Assembly: GCA_029204225.1 (NCBI GenBank)
Contig: CM055113.1
Span: 5,804,647-5,868,646 of the forward strand
Source: Diphasiastrum complanatum
Lineage: Eukaryota; Streptophyta; Lycopodiopsida; Lycopodiales; Lycopodiaceae
Direction: 5' to 3'
DNA length: 64,000 nucleotides
The stretch's first letter is position 1. Each line of letters begins with the position of its first letter. The position numbers and the translations under genes were made by a program. The notes below the pieces were generated by a model. The model worked only from the letters and a program-made list of their open reading frames with translations, ran no database searches and was not told the origin of the DNA. Below, in pieces: positions 31,330 through 41,890 of the stretch.

Positions 31330-32168
31330 GTTGATTTGTTCTCCTTCTAACCCAAGATTAGTTTATGGATTTGGATCATCAATGATCTGAATTCTTTCAC
31401 ATCTTCTACAACAGTTTCCATCACGCATCTATTGGAGTCAACACAGTCCACAATGGCTAGTGCTTGGCCCCAATTGATAATATCAGTTGATCGCGTATAG
31501 TGTCCTTTCGTCATGATTGGAACACTATCAAAGGCGTCATATGTGGTGGATGACCAATCATCATAAACCTTGGCTGGCTTAATGTGGCCTGTAGAGTCAA
31601 CAATGACTCCTTTTTCATTGTTGTCAAAGGTTATTTTATTGCGCTTCCAATCTTGGATGACACCTGCCATTTGTAGCCAGGGTATGCCAAGAAGGAGTTT
31701 ATATGTTTGTGCATCGTCGGATAGATCTAGAATGACACAATCGATGGTAAACTTGACTCCTACAATACATACTAGTATATTCGATAAGTGACCTACAGGG
31801 TCAGTGGCTCATCGATCTGCCATGCATAGTTTGTATCATGGCAGATCTAACCGATTGAAACCCCATGACTTTGCTAGTGAAAAAAAGCCATTATATTTAT
31901 GTTTGATCCACTATTGAGGATAACGGATACTACGGGATAATCTCTATAATGCATTGATAAGCTGATGCTAGTCCCCTTAGCAACACTGATATTCATCAGA
32001 TTTATAGGAATATGAGAAATTTATGTAATCTCTTCTGGTTTTCGCTGTTCATCTTGGACATTGGACAGCTGAAAATGTCTATGGATAGAGCTTTGAAGGT
32101 CGGTGAATGATTTCATGGCACTATGGAATGGCATGGTGATATGAGCTTGCAGAAGTTCAGAGAAAACT
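31330..32168 (-). pseudogene. Gypsy-E protease region
   Basis: Minus-strand relative of the Gypsy-B and Gypsy-C protease segment. A degenerate active-site region near 31920 reads ILNSGSNINIMAF (first Asp replaced by Asn). Then LLGIPWLQMAGV-like sequence near 31680, an open stretch with DWKRNKITFDNNE, DSTGHIKPAKVYDD and STDIINWGQALA (31670-31347), the same order as in Gypsy-C. Gag and RT are missing on both sides. Confidence 0.72.
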
Positions 32169-32172
32169 TCAA

Positions 32173-32650
32173 GCCAATGTAAGCTTTGTAGGCCCAAAAG
32201 GAGCTATTAGCCTTAAAAACAAGGTAGTTCTCTCTTTAGGCCCTTCAAAGTAATTAATAAAGATAATAGATCAATAAGGGCCCAATGTAGTTTAAATAAT
32301 ACTTAACAAGGGCTAACTATCCCTCAAGATAGTTAAGTTAACTTAAGTGAGAACATTGTCTATAACTAGGGAAGAGACATCAATTTGTGAATCTTTTGGC
32401 TCATTTGCAAGTGAGAGCATCTTGCTTCCTCCTTGTGAATGTAAGCCATAGGGATCTCCATTGCTAGGTCTCATGTGCCCTATCCACATAAATCAATGCT
32501 CAATGTTCATTGATTGTACTTTTTATTTCATTGCTAATGTGATCTCATTGTTTCTAGCTTTCTAGTGATATGCTATCATGATTGTCTTGTTCTCTTCTTG
32601 CTTTTAGCTTTACTTCATTGTTATTGCTATTAGTTTGGGATTTGGCATAT
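32173..32650 (+). repeat. possible LTR remnant
   Basis: No coding frame. It begins TGTAAGCTTTGTAGGCCC and ends near GGATTTGGCA, which could be an LTR followed by the start of a TTTGGCA-type primer site. With no partner copy this is a guess from composition and end sequences. Confidence 0.25.
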
Positions 32651-32652
32651 GA

Positions 32653-32763
32653 CACTCTGAAGTCTCCGACTTCTTCGACAACTTCGTTCATCAACTAAAG
32701 TGTTCGACTTCTTCAGCAACTTCAGGAATGTCACTATTTTTCGACATTAACTTCTTTTCAACT
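32653..32763 (+). repeat. fragment shared with the 57.9-58.05 kb minisatellite edge
   Basis: GAAGTCTCCGACTTCTTCG, then TTCAGGAATGTCACTATTT, then AACTTCTTTTCAACTG. The same words occur in the same order at about 57945-58048. A dispersed non-coding repeat of unknown parent. Confidence 0.65.
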
Positions 32764-33840
32764 GATTGCACAATTATTCAATAAATTGACTTCCAATTTA
32801 CCTGTCGGTAAATCTACGGCCATGAAACTTGATGACTTAGTTTTTTGTTCGGGGCACTGCTTAGCACGATGCCCGGGTTTATTGCAGAGAAAACACAAAT
32901 TTTGCTTTGGTGCTGCCAACCATTTTTTGTCTTTTACCACTAGCTTCTTCTTGTTCTTTTTCTTCTTAGACTGTTGGTATGCCTCTGCTTCCAGCTCGTT
33001 GAAAAACCGCTTCTTTCGCTTATTTGTTGACTTTTTCATTTTGGATTTCAGGGCCGTTTGGCCATGCGTGCTTTTTCACGAGGCAACAATGGTGCTATCA
33101 TAGGCCTTGGCCACATGGATAGCATTTTCCAATGATTGGAGGATATTCCGTTTACACTCATTTTGATAGTTGGCTGGCAGTCTAGAGATGAATTGCCACT
33201 GTGCCAACTTTCAATCAAATAGCGGCACCTTGGCCAAAGAATCCAAGAATCTTGGACTTAAATGTCCAGTTCTCGGTTGCCCATTTTGCAGTTAATGAAA
33301 TAGATATATAACTCAGAATCATCTATCGTGACGAAAGCTTTACGGAATTCCATAAGGAATCCAACCCAAGTCAGTGGTTTCGTGAAAAGCTCCCTCCAAC
33401 ATGAGGAGGCTTTGCCTTTCAGAAACAATAGAAACGAGGATGTCCGCTTATCCTCTGGGACGTTGTGCAAGCCAAAATAGCTTGACCAACAATTAACCCA
33501 GTCCTCAACAACTTCCAGGCGCTTAAACTTTTTATTGCCGAAAAATACCTCCGTTTGGTAGCCCAAGTTAGTTGAGGTGATAGCTTGTAATTGGTTAAAT
33601 AGGTTCTCCATTTGGTTATCGCGTTGCTTATTACTTTGGTAAGTTCCAGTACCGCTTTGCCCAAAGTGTGCACTAATTTATTTGAGTCGAGGGCCTCATC
33701 ATTGTCTAGTGATGCCGGTTGGATTTCTGTGTCATCACTGCCTGGTGATGTTGGAGGATTTTCGTGTCCCTCATCACTGGATCATGATCTTTGTCCATTG
33801 CAAGTGAAGCTGAAAAATTAAAAAATTTCGTTTGGTTTAA
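32758..33840 (-). pseudogene. Gypsy-F gag
   Basis: A second, different gypsy gag type. From about 33800 leftward there is a Pro/Asp/Ser-rich N-terminus, then LGKAVLELTKVISN, the capsid region (EVFFGNKKFKRLEVVEDWVN, LFLKGKASSCWRELF, FRKAFVTIDDSELYIYF), a stop or frameshift near 33258, SRLPANYQNECKRN, a Lys-rich block, and a canonical zinc knuckle CFLCNKPGHRAKQC (C-x2-C-x4-H-x4-C) at about 32895. Resembles chromovirus-type gag more than the Athila/Tat type seen elsewhere here. Broken by at least two frameshifts. Confidence 0.7.
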
Positions 33841-34107
33841 TTCCATTACGGGTATAAATATCGTTAATAAGACAATGTCCAAAACCACAATTTTCTTTTT
33901 TAGACCTATGTGCTCATTAAATTATACCAGTGAATCTTGCAATTTTGACTTAAGCAACGAAAAACAAAATATAATTTTATAATGCCATCAAACTTTATCC
34001 AATAAGGTTTTGGAAATACCCATAGAAAAACCAACAAAATCACAATCAATATAAAGTCCTATACATAGGATACTATCCTAAGCCTGCCAAACAAAGCAAC
34101 AACAAAG
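33841..34107. other. unassigned AT-rich stretch
   Basis: Nothing recognised. By position it would be leader of Gypsy-F on the minus strand, but no primer site is visible. Confidence 0.35.
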
Positions 34108-34201
34108 GGAACGGGTGGTGGATAAACCAACCCAACCAAACCTAGATTGTACGAATCTAGCCCCCAAGCTATGGATCAATCTTTCAAGAACTAGTAGCAT
34201 G
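34108..34201 (+). repeat. dispersed repeat R, left half
   Basis: GGTGGATAAACCAACCCAAC to GTAGCATG, matching 56578-56692 with a 20-base gap and few substitutions. It stops at GCATG (34197-34201), immediately before the Copia-6 LTR. The continuation of R found at 56693 onward is missing here but present, inverted, at 24209-24535. Confidence 0.82.
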
Positions 34202-34502
<301 letters not shown>

Positions 34503-34653
34503 TGGTATCAGAGCTATTTTCATAGCTTGATAAGCTTTCACAGTACAAGACTCTACTAGTTGATAGAGTAATTGTTTTCTTGTTCTGTAAATATCAGATT
34601 TTCATACTTAAGTCACTGATAGTTTCTCCTATCACTTAGACTAATTCTTCCAC
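34503..34653 (+). promoter_or_regulatory. Copia-6 primer binding site and short leader
   Basis: TGGTATCAGAGC at 34503-34514 is the initiator-Met tRNA site, directly after the LTR. The leader is only about 140 bases, much shorter than the roughly 800-base leader of Copia-2. Confidence 0.88.
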
Positions 34654-35823
34654 ATGGATTCCCAAGGGAAAGCCAGTTCTATCATGGACAAGCTTGATGG
34701 AGCCAATTACCATCTGTGGAAATTTAAGATGAAAACTATACTAATGGCAAAAGAATTGTTCGACGTTGTTACAGGTGCAGAAGAGAAACCCGAAGCAGAG
34801 GACGCAGCAATCGCCAGATGGAAGCTGAAGGATGGAAAAGCTTTCACGCTAATTATGCTCAACACCACGGATACCCAGATCGGCCATGTATCCGAGGCTC
34901 AGACATCGAAAGAAGTCTGGGACATCTTGAGCACACTATACAAAGTGCGAGATATAGCTTCTAAGCTTTATCTCAGGAAGAAATTCTACTCCCTCAAGAT
35001 GACGAATGGTGATTCTCTGCAGAATCACATTAATCAATTCAAGAACCTACTAAGACAAATGGCCGCTATCGGATCTATCATAGAAGATCAAGACGCAGTG
35101 ATGCAACTTCCTACAAGCTTGCCAAGCTCTTACGACAGTTGGGTGATGATCATCACGACTCATCCAGAATTGACTCTTTCAAGATTCATTACTATGTTGT
35201 TGCAGGAAGACACAAGAAGGAACGAAGCCTCAAGTTCCTCAGCTGATTCTCACGCTTTATATGCCAACAAGATCTCAACAAAGCAGAAGAAGAATAAAGG
35301 CCCAAAGCAATCAAAGCCAGACCAAAAACCAACTCAACACAAGGAACAGTCGAATCTGCAGACAAAGAAGAAGCTGTTCTACAGATACTGCAAACAAAAC
35401 AACCACGAAATTCAAGACTGTCGAATACTTCAAGCGAAGAACAATAGCAAGGGACAGTCGAATCAAGTGGCAAATACAGCTGCAAAAGTTCCACAGCCTA
35501 TTCAAGAAGCAGATCATGATGCCTTCATGACCAACCATCAAGAAGCATCTGGCGACAGTTCTTGGTTCTTGGATTCCGGAGTCACTCAGCACATGACTAG
35601 TCTAATTGGCTGTTTCGAGTCCTATACACCTTACAGTACCCAAAAGTTCGTTCACCTTGGTGACAATAGCACACAAGCTATCAAAGGTGAAGGCACTGTA
35701 AGATTAAGCTTTGCAAATGATCAATCTAAGCTACTCTCTAGAGTTCTATATGTACAAAATTTATCTACGTATCTGTTCTCTGTAAGCATAATCACAGATT
35801 TAGGACATAGAGTAGAGTTCTAA
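34654..35823 (+). pseudogene. Copia-6 gag and protease
   Basis: Open for 389 codons from ATG 34654 (MDSQGKASSIMDKLDGANYH). Residues 1-200 are UBN2-type copia capsid (WKFKMKTILMAKELFDVVTG, KEVWDILSTLY, LRKKFYSLKM). The zinc knuckle at about 249-261 reads YRYCKQNNHEIQDC, whose first cysteine has become tyrosine. The protease follows at about residue 308 (SWFLDSGVTQHMT), with the D-S-G active site intact. A TAA at 35821-35823 ends the frame just before the GAG-pre-integrase domain, which continues in another segment. Different copia lineage from Copia-2 and similar to Copia-8 and Copia-11. Confidence 0.88.
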
Positions 35824-36478
35824 TGTGATCAATGTAAAGTAGTTAATAGGACTGACAAGATCCTAGCACTTGGAAAGAGACATTGATACTTGTATAAATT
35901 AAGTCATTGTTTTTCTGCCTCTAGTCAGGCTCTCAGTACTTCAATTCATATAAATAAAGGTTTACTTTGGCATTATAGACTTGGTCATTTAAATCATGCT
36001 GTTGTACAACAAATGTCTAGACAATCTATTGTTCTTGATCTCGACTATCCTCACAAAAAAGTCGAGTTACCTGTCTGTCAAGACTGTCTAGTTAGTAAAC
36101 AGACTAGGAAACCATTTAAGTCAAGCCATCAGTATATTGCTAGAGGATTGCTAGATGTTGTACATTCAGATATTTGTGGCCCAATGAAAAATCCTTTGCT
36201 GAAGGATGCCAAGTATTTTATAATCTTTATTGACAAATTCTCCAGAAGGATGATGGTGTATTTCATAAAGAAGTAATCAAAAGCTTTTAACTGCTTCAGA
36301 ATCTTCAAGGAGAGTGCATAAAAGGAGACTGGAAGGACGATCAAGGCCCTAAGGTCAGACAATGGTGGAGAATACATCTCTGCCAAGTTTAAGGAGTACT
36401 ATCAAAGCCAAGGCATTGAGTAGCAATTCATCACTCCTTACAGTCCTGAGTCTAATGGCTTAGTTGAGAGGAAGAACC
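35824..36478 (+). pseudogene. Copia-6 GAG-pre-integrase and integrase core, cut
   Basis: After one more stop at 35886-35888 the frame is open to 36276: LLWHYRLGHLNHAVV with CQDC (zinc region), core start DVVHSDICGPM and YFIIFIDKFSRRMMVYFI. A further stop precedes KALRSDNGGEYISAKF (second catalytic Asp) and SPESNGLVERKNHRL (catalytic Glu). At 36478 it changes in mid-frame to Gypsy-C RNase H. The C-terminal integrase domain, RT and RNase H are absent. Confidence 0.87.
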
Positions 36479-37147
36479 ATCGTCTTTAATCAACTCAAAG
36501 AAGCCCTTACCAATGCACCCATCCTCTGGGCTCCTGATTATTCTAAAGAATTCCATGTGCATACCGATGTATCCAAGTATGTCATTGGAGCAGTGCTCAT
36601 CCAACTAGGAGAATTCAAAAAGGACTACCCAATTCGTTTTCTTAGTCGACAATTGATACCTGCCAAAGTCAATTATACCACTACCAAATGTGAAGCCTTG
36701 ATAATGGTATATGCGGTTCAAAAGTTTCGCCATTATCTTCTAGGAAAAGTCTTTGCATTCTTCACTGATCATCAAGCACTGTTGTATCTCATCAACAAGA
36801 CCTGCACTACCGACCGTATTACTAGATGGATCCTATTATTGAGAGAATTTGAGTTTAGGATCGTGGTTCATAAGAGAGTTCAACATTTTTTAGCAGACCA
36901 TCTATCCCGAATCTCTAATATTCCTACCCCTGATCAAGGCATCAACGATGATTTACCAGATGCAATCCTTTTCCAAGTTGACTCTACACCTGTATGGGCT
37001 AAGGAAACTACCGAATATTTAACTTCAGGGCAGATGGATCCTTCCTTCTCTAAACCTGAACAACGTGCGTTGGTCCTCAAAACTAAACCTTATATGTTAA
37101 TTGCAGGACAACTCTACAAGCAAGGGTTAGATGGAATTATCCGATGA
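36479..37147 (+). pseudogene. Gypsy-C RNase H and integrase linker
   Basis: Begins inside the RT-RNase H connection (NQLKEALTNAPILWAPDYSK), followed by RNase H proper: HTDVSKYVIGAVLIQ (Asp), SRQLIPAKVNYTTTKCEALI (Glu), FTDHQALLYLIN (Asp), ITRWILLLREFEFRIV and LADHLSRI. The linker LPDAILFQVDSTPVW and PYMLIAGQLYKQG then leads into integrase. All RNase H catalytic residues are present and the stretch is open until a TGA at 37145-37147. RT is missing because the sequence begins at the break with Copia-6. Confidence 0.9.
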
Positions 37148-38178
37148 TGTCTTACTGAAGGAGAAATACCCTCTGTAATTTCCCTCACTCATGAAGGTAT
37201 TGGTGCCGGCCATTTCTCTTCTGAAACAACTGCTAAGAAAATCCTCTTAGCCGATTTTTGGTGGCCAACACTCTTCAAGGATACGCACAATTACACTAAA
37301 GCTTGTGATGTCTTCCAATGCACAAAACGCTTTCAAAAAATGGACTACATGCCTTTACACCCCGTAACCACTGATCAAGCTTTCCAGAAATGGGAAATTG
37401 ATTATGTCGGACCTATTAGTCTTGCTGCTCGACACACACAATCTCGTTACATTATAGTAGCTACGGACTACTGCACTGGATGTCCTCTAGAGCTTATCAG
37501 TGATAGGGGTACACATTTTCTTAACTCTGGTATAGCATATCTTCTTTCCAAATTTTTTGTGGTACATCGCAAAAGTTCCCCATACTATCCACGCTGCAAT
37601 GGCTAGGCAGAATCCACCAATAAAATCCTATGTGGAATTCTCACCAAAGTCGTCGAATCCAGCCGATCCGATTGGGAACTCAAACTCCATACTGCTCTCT
37701 GGGCTTATCGCACCATCCCGAAGCGAGCTACATACTTAACCCCTTTCCAGCTCACATATGGCCAAGAAGTCATTATGCATGTGGAATTCCATATCCCCTC
37801 TCTTCGAGTATCCTATAACCTTGAGCTCAATACTCCTCATAATCTAGTAAATAGGTTATTTCATCTAGAGCAACTCTGTAAAACATGAGGATCAGCATCC
37901 ATGCTCAACAAGTCCACAAACGACGACAAAAAGCATGGCATGATCGATCATTGAAACTTAGAGATTTCCAGGTTGGAGATAAGGTCCTACTATACCAGGC
38001 CAAAGCCTTCAAAGACAAACTGAAATTTTTTGGCCAAGGACCTTACGTCATTAAAAACGTCTTTGCCTCTGGATATGTCCAACTCCAAACCCTTCAAGGC
38101 GATATCCTCGACACTGTGGTCAATGGGAGTCGACTGAGAAAGTACAACGAACCCTGCTTTTATCTTGATATGTATTAG
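37148..38178 (+). pseudogene. Gypsy-C integrase
   Basis: Zinc domain: H..H in THEGIGAGHFSSE, then WWPTLFKDTHNYTKACD with C-x3-C. Core: Asp in WEIDYVGPISL and in ISDRGTHF. Between ATDYCT and GCPLELISD (about 37463) roughly 28 residues present in Gypsy-D are missing without disturbing the frame. The catalytic Glu region reads CNG-stop-AEST (stop at 37604-37606). The frame continues WELKLHTALWAYRTIPKRAT and LTYGQEVIM, a stop and frameshift near 37887, and the C-terminal domain FQVGDKVLLYQAKAFKDKLKF to a TAG at 38176-38178. No chromodomain is visible after it. Confidence 0.9.
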
Positions 38179-38660
38179 ATGTTTTCTTTCCTACTGTATT
38201 TTCTTCCTTTTTATTGTCTGCATGCCATTTCGACAACATTTTTGCTGAGATTTCTTGTTCCACTCATCAAGATACTATCAGAAACATCTCAGATAGAATT
38301 CGCTTGACCCCTTTTTCACATATAACGATTCATTTTTGGCCTCCGCGAATTCAGTCTCAGACACAAAAATGTATAAAAATAGAAAAATGTAATTTTCTTC
38401 ATCAGATATCCATTCTCCGAATTCACAGACAATTTGCTGGAGCTCAAATTGATCCTCACAATTTCTGTATTATCTCTGCGAATTTTGATCAGATACATTT
38501 TTTCACTATCAGACGTTTTCTCTCTTTTGGCAATAAAAAATCACTTGCAAGAATTCGCGGGCCCCTAGAACGTTGTCTCAAAATTTGCGACCATCACTTC
38601 CAAATCGTGGACACTGAGGACGATTTACTGGGTGAAGTTGCGAATTCCTGTCCAAAAAAG
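38179..38660 (+). other. spacer between integrase and accessory ORF, GAATTCGC-rich
   Basis: A 164-codon open frame from 38214 crosses this stretch but shows no composition or motif typical of protein. I regard it as non-coding. CGAATTC-type words recur (38298, 38345, 38417, 38553, 38641), as in the leader of the same element, so the segment may be a second untranslated leader. Confidence 0.5.
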
Positions 38661-38662
38661 TC

Positions 38663-38672
38663 TATATATAGG
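38663..38672 (+). promoter_or_regulatory. candidate internal promoter TATA box
   Basis: TATATATAGG, 109 bases upstream of the accessory ORF start. This is the spacing expected for a transcript with a 5' end near 38700 and an 80-base untranslated region. It resembles the LTR promoters here (TATATATAGG in Copia-2). Inference only. Confidence 0.45.
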
Positions 38673-38780
38673 CCTCCACCTTCTCTCCATGAGTTCATTT
38701 TAGTTTGATGCTCTTGAATTCATGCCAAATTTTTTTCAAAGTTTTCAAAATTCTCAGAGCAATCTAAAATCACTGCTACC

Positions 38781-39722
38781 ATGGCTTCCCGCAATTCCTC
38801 GTTGAGCTTGCATCGTCATAAACTCCCTCGTCCTTATTCAGGGGATACAATCATGATCTATCTTAAGAATTACGCCGAGCAACTCACACTGGCCAAGGGT
38901 ATCCTCACCAACCTTGGATTTGATCTAACACTTTTCCGGGACCAACAGAGCAAGAGCCTCATCCGAGCAGCCTACTCGACCTATTCGGATGAGTTCCAAA
39001 CTTTCCGGATTACATCCAAGAGTGGCAGCTATTCTATTATCAATGTCTCTTCAGAGCATCGGCTTTCCTAATCTCGGAGAGACAACCCATGGAAAGGGCA
39101 CCAGCTATGATGCCAAGTACTTCACAAAGTTTCTGATAGACGACGACAAAACCATTGCCCAAACCAACGATGGGATCGCTATCCGCCTCATCACGGATCC
39201 CCATCTACGGGCCACCTTAGAGATTCTCGTCACCATGGTCATAGTACATACCACCAAGATGGATCGCATCCAACCGAACAATCTCTTTTCTCTGAACCTC
39301 ACCATGGACGACCCCACTCAAAATTATAGGTGGGCTGAGAAGGTAGCGAAGAAGTTGTGCGGAGCTCTAAAAGCCTGCAAATCAACTACCAAATGTGGGA
39401 ATCTCCTCCACATATTGGTCACCAAACAATTGGGATCTAGAGCGGCTGCTGCCATCAAGGAGCTGGATGATGTTTATCCAAGCACAAAAAAACGAGCCAC
39501 CTCCCAACTGACAGCAGAACTAGTCTCACCAGCCCCACCTACTAAGAAGCAGAAAGAGAAGGCGGTTAGCACAGAAGCCGATGTTCCGCATGACATTCTA
39601 TCCAGCGACATCGGGGTGGAATATGTTGAATCCGGAGGGAGCCTTAAACCATCTCAGGTCCCAAAGAGGTCCTCAAGCAACAGGCAACCTTACTTCACCA
39701 GGCCCAACAATGCCGACAAGAA
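38781..39722 (+). pseudogene. Gypsy-C accessory region, N-terminal part, unknown function
   Basis: Starts at ATG 38781 in an excellent context (GCTACCATGG): MASRNSSLSLHRHKLPRPYS, YLKNYAEQLTLAKGILTNLG. A frameshift at about 39065 moves it to the frame that is open to 39726: LGETTHGKGTSYDAKYFTKF, IAIRLITDPHLRATLEILVT, MDDPTQNYRWAEKVAKKL, LGSRAAAAIKELDDVYP, then a Lys-rich, nuclear-signal-like PPTKKQKEK and an acidic/Ser tail. Its position after integrase is that of env-like or aORF genes of Athila/Tat elements. A remote link to plant retrotransposon domains such as Transposase_32 is possible but I cannot show it. No signal peptide or membrane segment. Confidence 0.6.
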
Positions 39723-40850
39723 ATAGCAGCAGTAGCAGGCAGCTCCGGAATGGCAAGCACTTTTGGCTCTGAGCCTATGGGCGTGATTCTGTCCACACAG
39801 ACAATCCCCTCTCCATCACTTGCTCTCACACTCCCACCACCAACCCCACCATTTACTGCCTCCTCCACACCCTCACTAACTCTCAACATGGGCTTCACTT
39901 CCACACTTCCACAAAAGCCCTCCCCTGTACAAATCTCCACCCTATTTGACTCCACAGTCAACGTAGATGATTTTGCATTACAATTACTAACTGCATTACC
40001 ATCAACCACTGTCACCAGTAATCCAATCCCACACTCTCCGCCACGTAGTATCTCCCCACCCCTCAATCCACAATCACTGCCACTTGCCTTTCATACACCT
40101 CCGTCTAGTCCTGTTTTTGATTTTCTACCATTTAATCCCATGTCGTATCCTAACTACACACGCACCCTCCCTGACATTGGTCCTTGGGAGCAGCTACCCC
40201 TTATAGCCCAAAAACCGGTATAGTTGGTGAATGAGCTCCAATACAATATATTCGGCACCCTAGGGGGACAGTGTACTATGCGACAATTCAGCAATGGTGC
40301 TATGGTGGACCTTCAAAAAGATAAAACAAGGCTGGAGGAGGAAAACAAACAACAGTAGCTGCAGATCCAGAACCTAACAAATTACAATCAACAACAACAA
40401 CAGATGCTACTCCACCTCCAGAACCAATTCCAACTGAAGGTATCCCACATGCAACAAACCATCGATACCCTCAAAGCCGAAAAGGATGAAGCTGTAGTAG
40501 ATTCACAAGCAGCACGTTCTGCTATGAAGGAACAATTGGAAATGGTGGACTTCAACGACTTCGCACCACCAGCTATTCCTGAGGGAACTGCCATTCCAAT
40601 GGTGGCCTATCAAACGCTGGCCCAAAAGCTAAAAGCCACGATGGAGCAATACTCAAAATTACAACAATCATACATTGCTTCCATCAAGGCCCTCAAGCAG
40701 CACATAGCCACCCTGGAAGAACGCTTAAAGGCTACTACCCAGTCGATACCGTCGGTTCATGTAGAGCACGCCCAATTCCATGATTCGGGACACCACTTTG
40801 ATGGACCAGATGGTGGAGATGGAGCTGATTTCAACAACCTCCTACTGTAA
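39723..40850 (+). pseudogene. Gypsy-C accessory region, Pro/Ser/Thr linker and coiled coil
   Basis: One frame from about 39723 to TAA 40848-40850, interrupted by TAG codons at 40221 and 40357. The first 150 residues are rich in Pro, Ser, Thr and Leu. After the first stop come LQYNIFGTLGGQ and a Gln-rich helix (LEEENKQQ, QQQQQMLLHLQNQFQLK), then heptad-like coiled coil (MQQTIDTLKAEKDEAVVDS, AMKEQLEMVDF, YSKLQQSYIASIKALKQHIA, LEERLKA), ending in an acidic His/Gly/Asp-rich tail. The frame is open upstream to overlap the end of the N-terminal part, so one shift could link them into a single protein. G+C and especially C content exceed those of the pol genes. Confidence 0.6.
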
Positions 40851-41778
40851 CTCAAGGCTCCGCATTTCAAGACCAACCCCTGGGGCAAGGAGTTCAAACA
40901 CCAACCAATCCATCGGGCTATGGGGGTACCAGCTCCCAACATTTTCTTTTCTCTTCCACCGCTTCTAACCCCCTCGACACCACTAACCCCACCTTCATTC
41001 CACGACAATTTTCTCCTGAGTCACAAAAAATTGCAAAAGCTAACCCCTCGTCCCTCTCTCTCCTGAACCCGATTCACAAACCGAACACAAGATTGCCTCT
41101 GAAGCCCCAACCATCCGGCACAGAATCATGTCCATAGAACCAAGCAAGGAGTTGTGTGCCTCTTAGGAGTTTGCAAAGAAGTATCCAACAACGAAAGAGC
41201 GAGGTGGCTACATACTACCAGATTTGGACCAGTGTCAGACACACAAAGCAGTAGTCAAACTCCTGGATCTACAACCTCTCTGGCATCATGAACTCTTCCT
41301 GCAAAGTAAGACCTCAATGGCACGGTATCTCGAAGCTCCCTCCTACATGCGCACCAATCCTTATTACTATCCAATAGCAAGACGAGAACTGTTTCCTGCC
41401 ACCAAGGTCAAGAACAGAATCTTTTGGCCTAAGCTCACAGGCATGGATACCGGCAACTTAGCCGAAGACATGGTCAGCAACTGCCGAGTATTCTACCAGA
41501 AGCACCATGGCAATCCTGATCGCGATGTCAGATACTTTGCAGATAATTGCGGCCTGGTGGCATTCTGACAGATGTCAGAGGTTTTTGGGATCGGAATTAC
41601 CCCAATCGCCCTTGACATCAATAAACCCTTGCGCACACAAGACGACCATATCAACGTTGCAAGGCTCTACTATCGCGCTGCACTCACTTCCGCCCTGCAC
41701 GTTGATTTGGTGGAGCTATGGAAAACCCATAACTTTCTCCAAGGTATGCTCCATTACTATAAACCCATGCCCTTCTGA
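40851..41778 (+). pseudogene. Gypsy-C accessory region, C-terminal part, unknown function
   Basis: 40851-41080 is Gln/Asn/Pro/Ser-rich in a shifted frame (QGSAFQDQPLGQGVQ, PTFIPRQFSPES). From about 41128 a compact, conserved-looking domain reads MSIEPSKEL, a TAG at 41164-41166, EFAKKYPTTKERGGYILPDL, LLDLQPLWHHELFLQS, APSYMRTNPYYYPIARRE, FWPKLTGMDTG, then TAG-free to a TGA at 41566-41568, and ISPIAL-type sequence (VFGIGITPIALDINKPL, ARLYYRAALTSALHVDL) to TGA 41776-41778. Aromatic-rich, soluble, no membrane helix. No family recognised. Confidence 0.55.
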
Positions 41779-41890
41779 ACAAATTACGGTGGCAAATGAT
41801 GGAGGACATCGACATGACAATCTACCACTCCCGACAGCAACAGTCTCGCCTCCAAGAAGCACAAAAGATCCAGGACAAAAAGGCATCAAT
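41779..41890 (+). other. Gypsy-C 3' untranslated stretch and probable polypurine tract
   Basis: Non-coding. AAAAGATCCAGGACAAAAAGG at 41863-41883, just before the LTR, is the most purine-rich segment and the likely plus-strand primer, though it is interrupted by pyrimidines. Confidence 0.45.

Noticed and set aside
38214-38708. 164-codon open frame between integrase and accessory region
   Set aside because: The composition looks like translated AT-rich non-coding DNA (many Ile, His, Phe), and it contains the repeated GAATTCGC words and the TATA box. Treated as spacer.
38781-41778. Calling the accessory region an envelope gene
   Set aside because: The position fits env-like genes of Athila elements, but I see no signal peptide, membrane anchor or cleavage site. 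Left as unknown.
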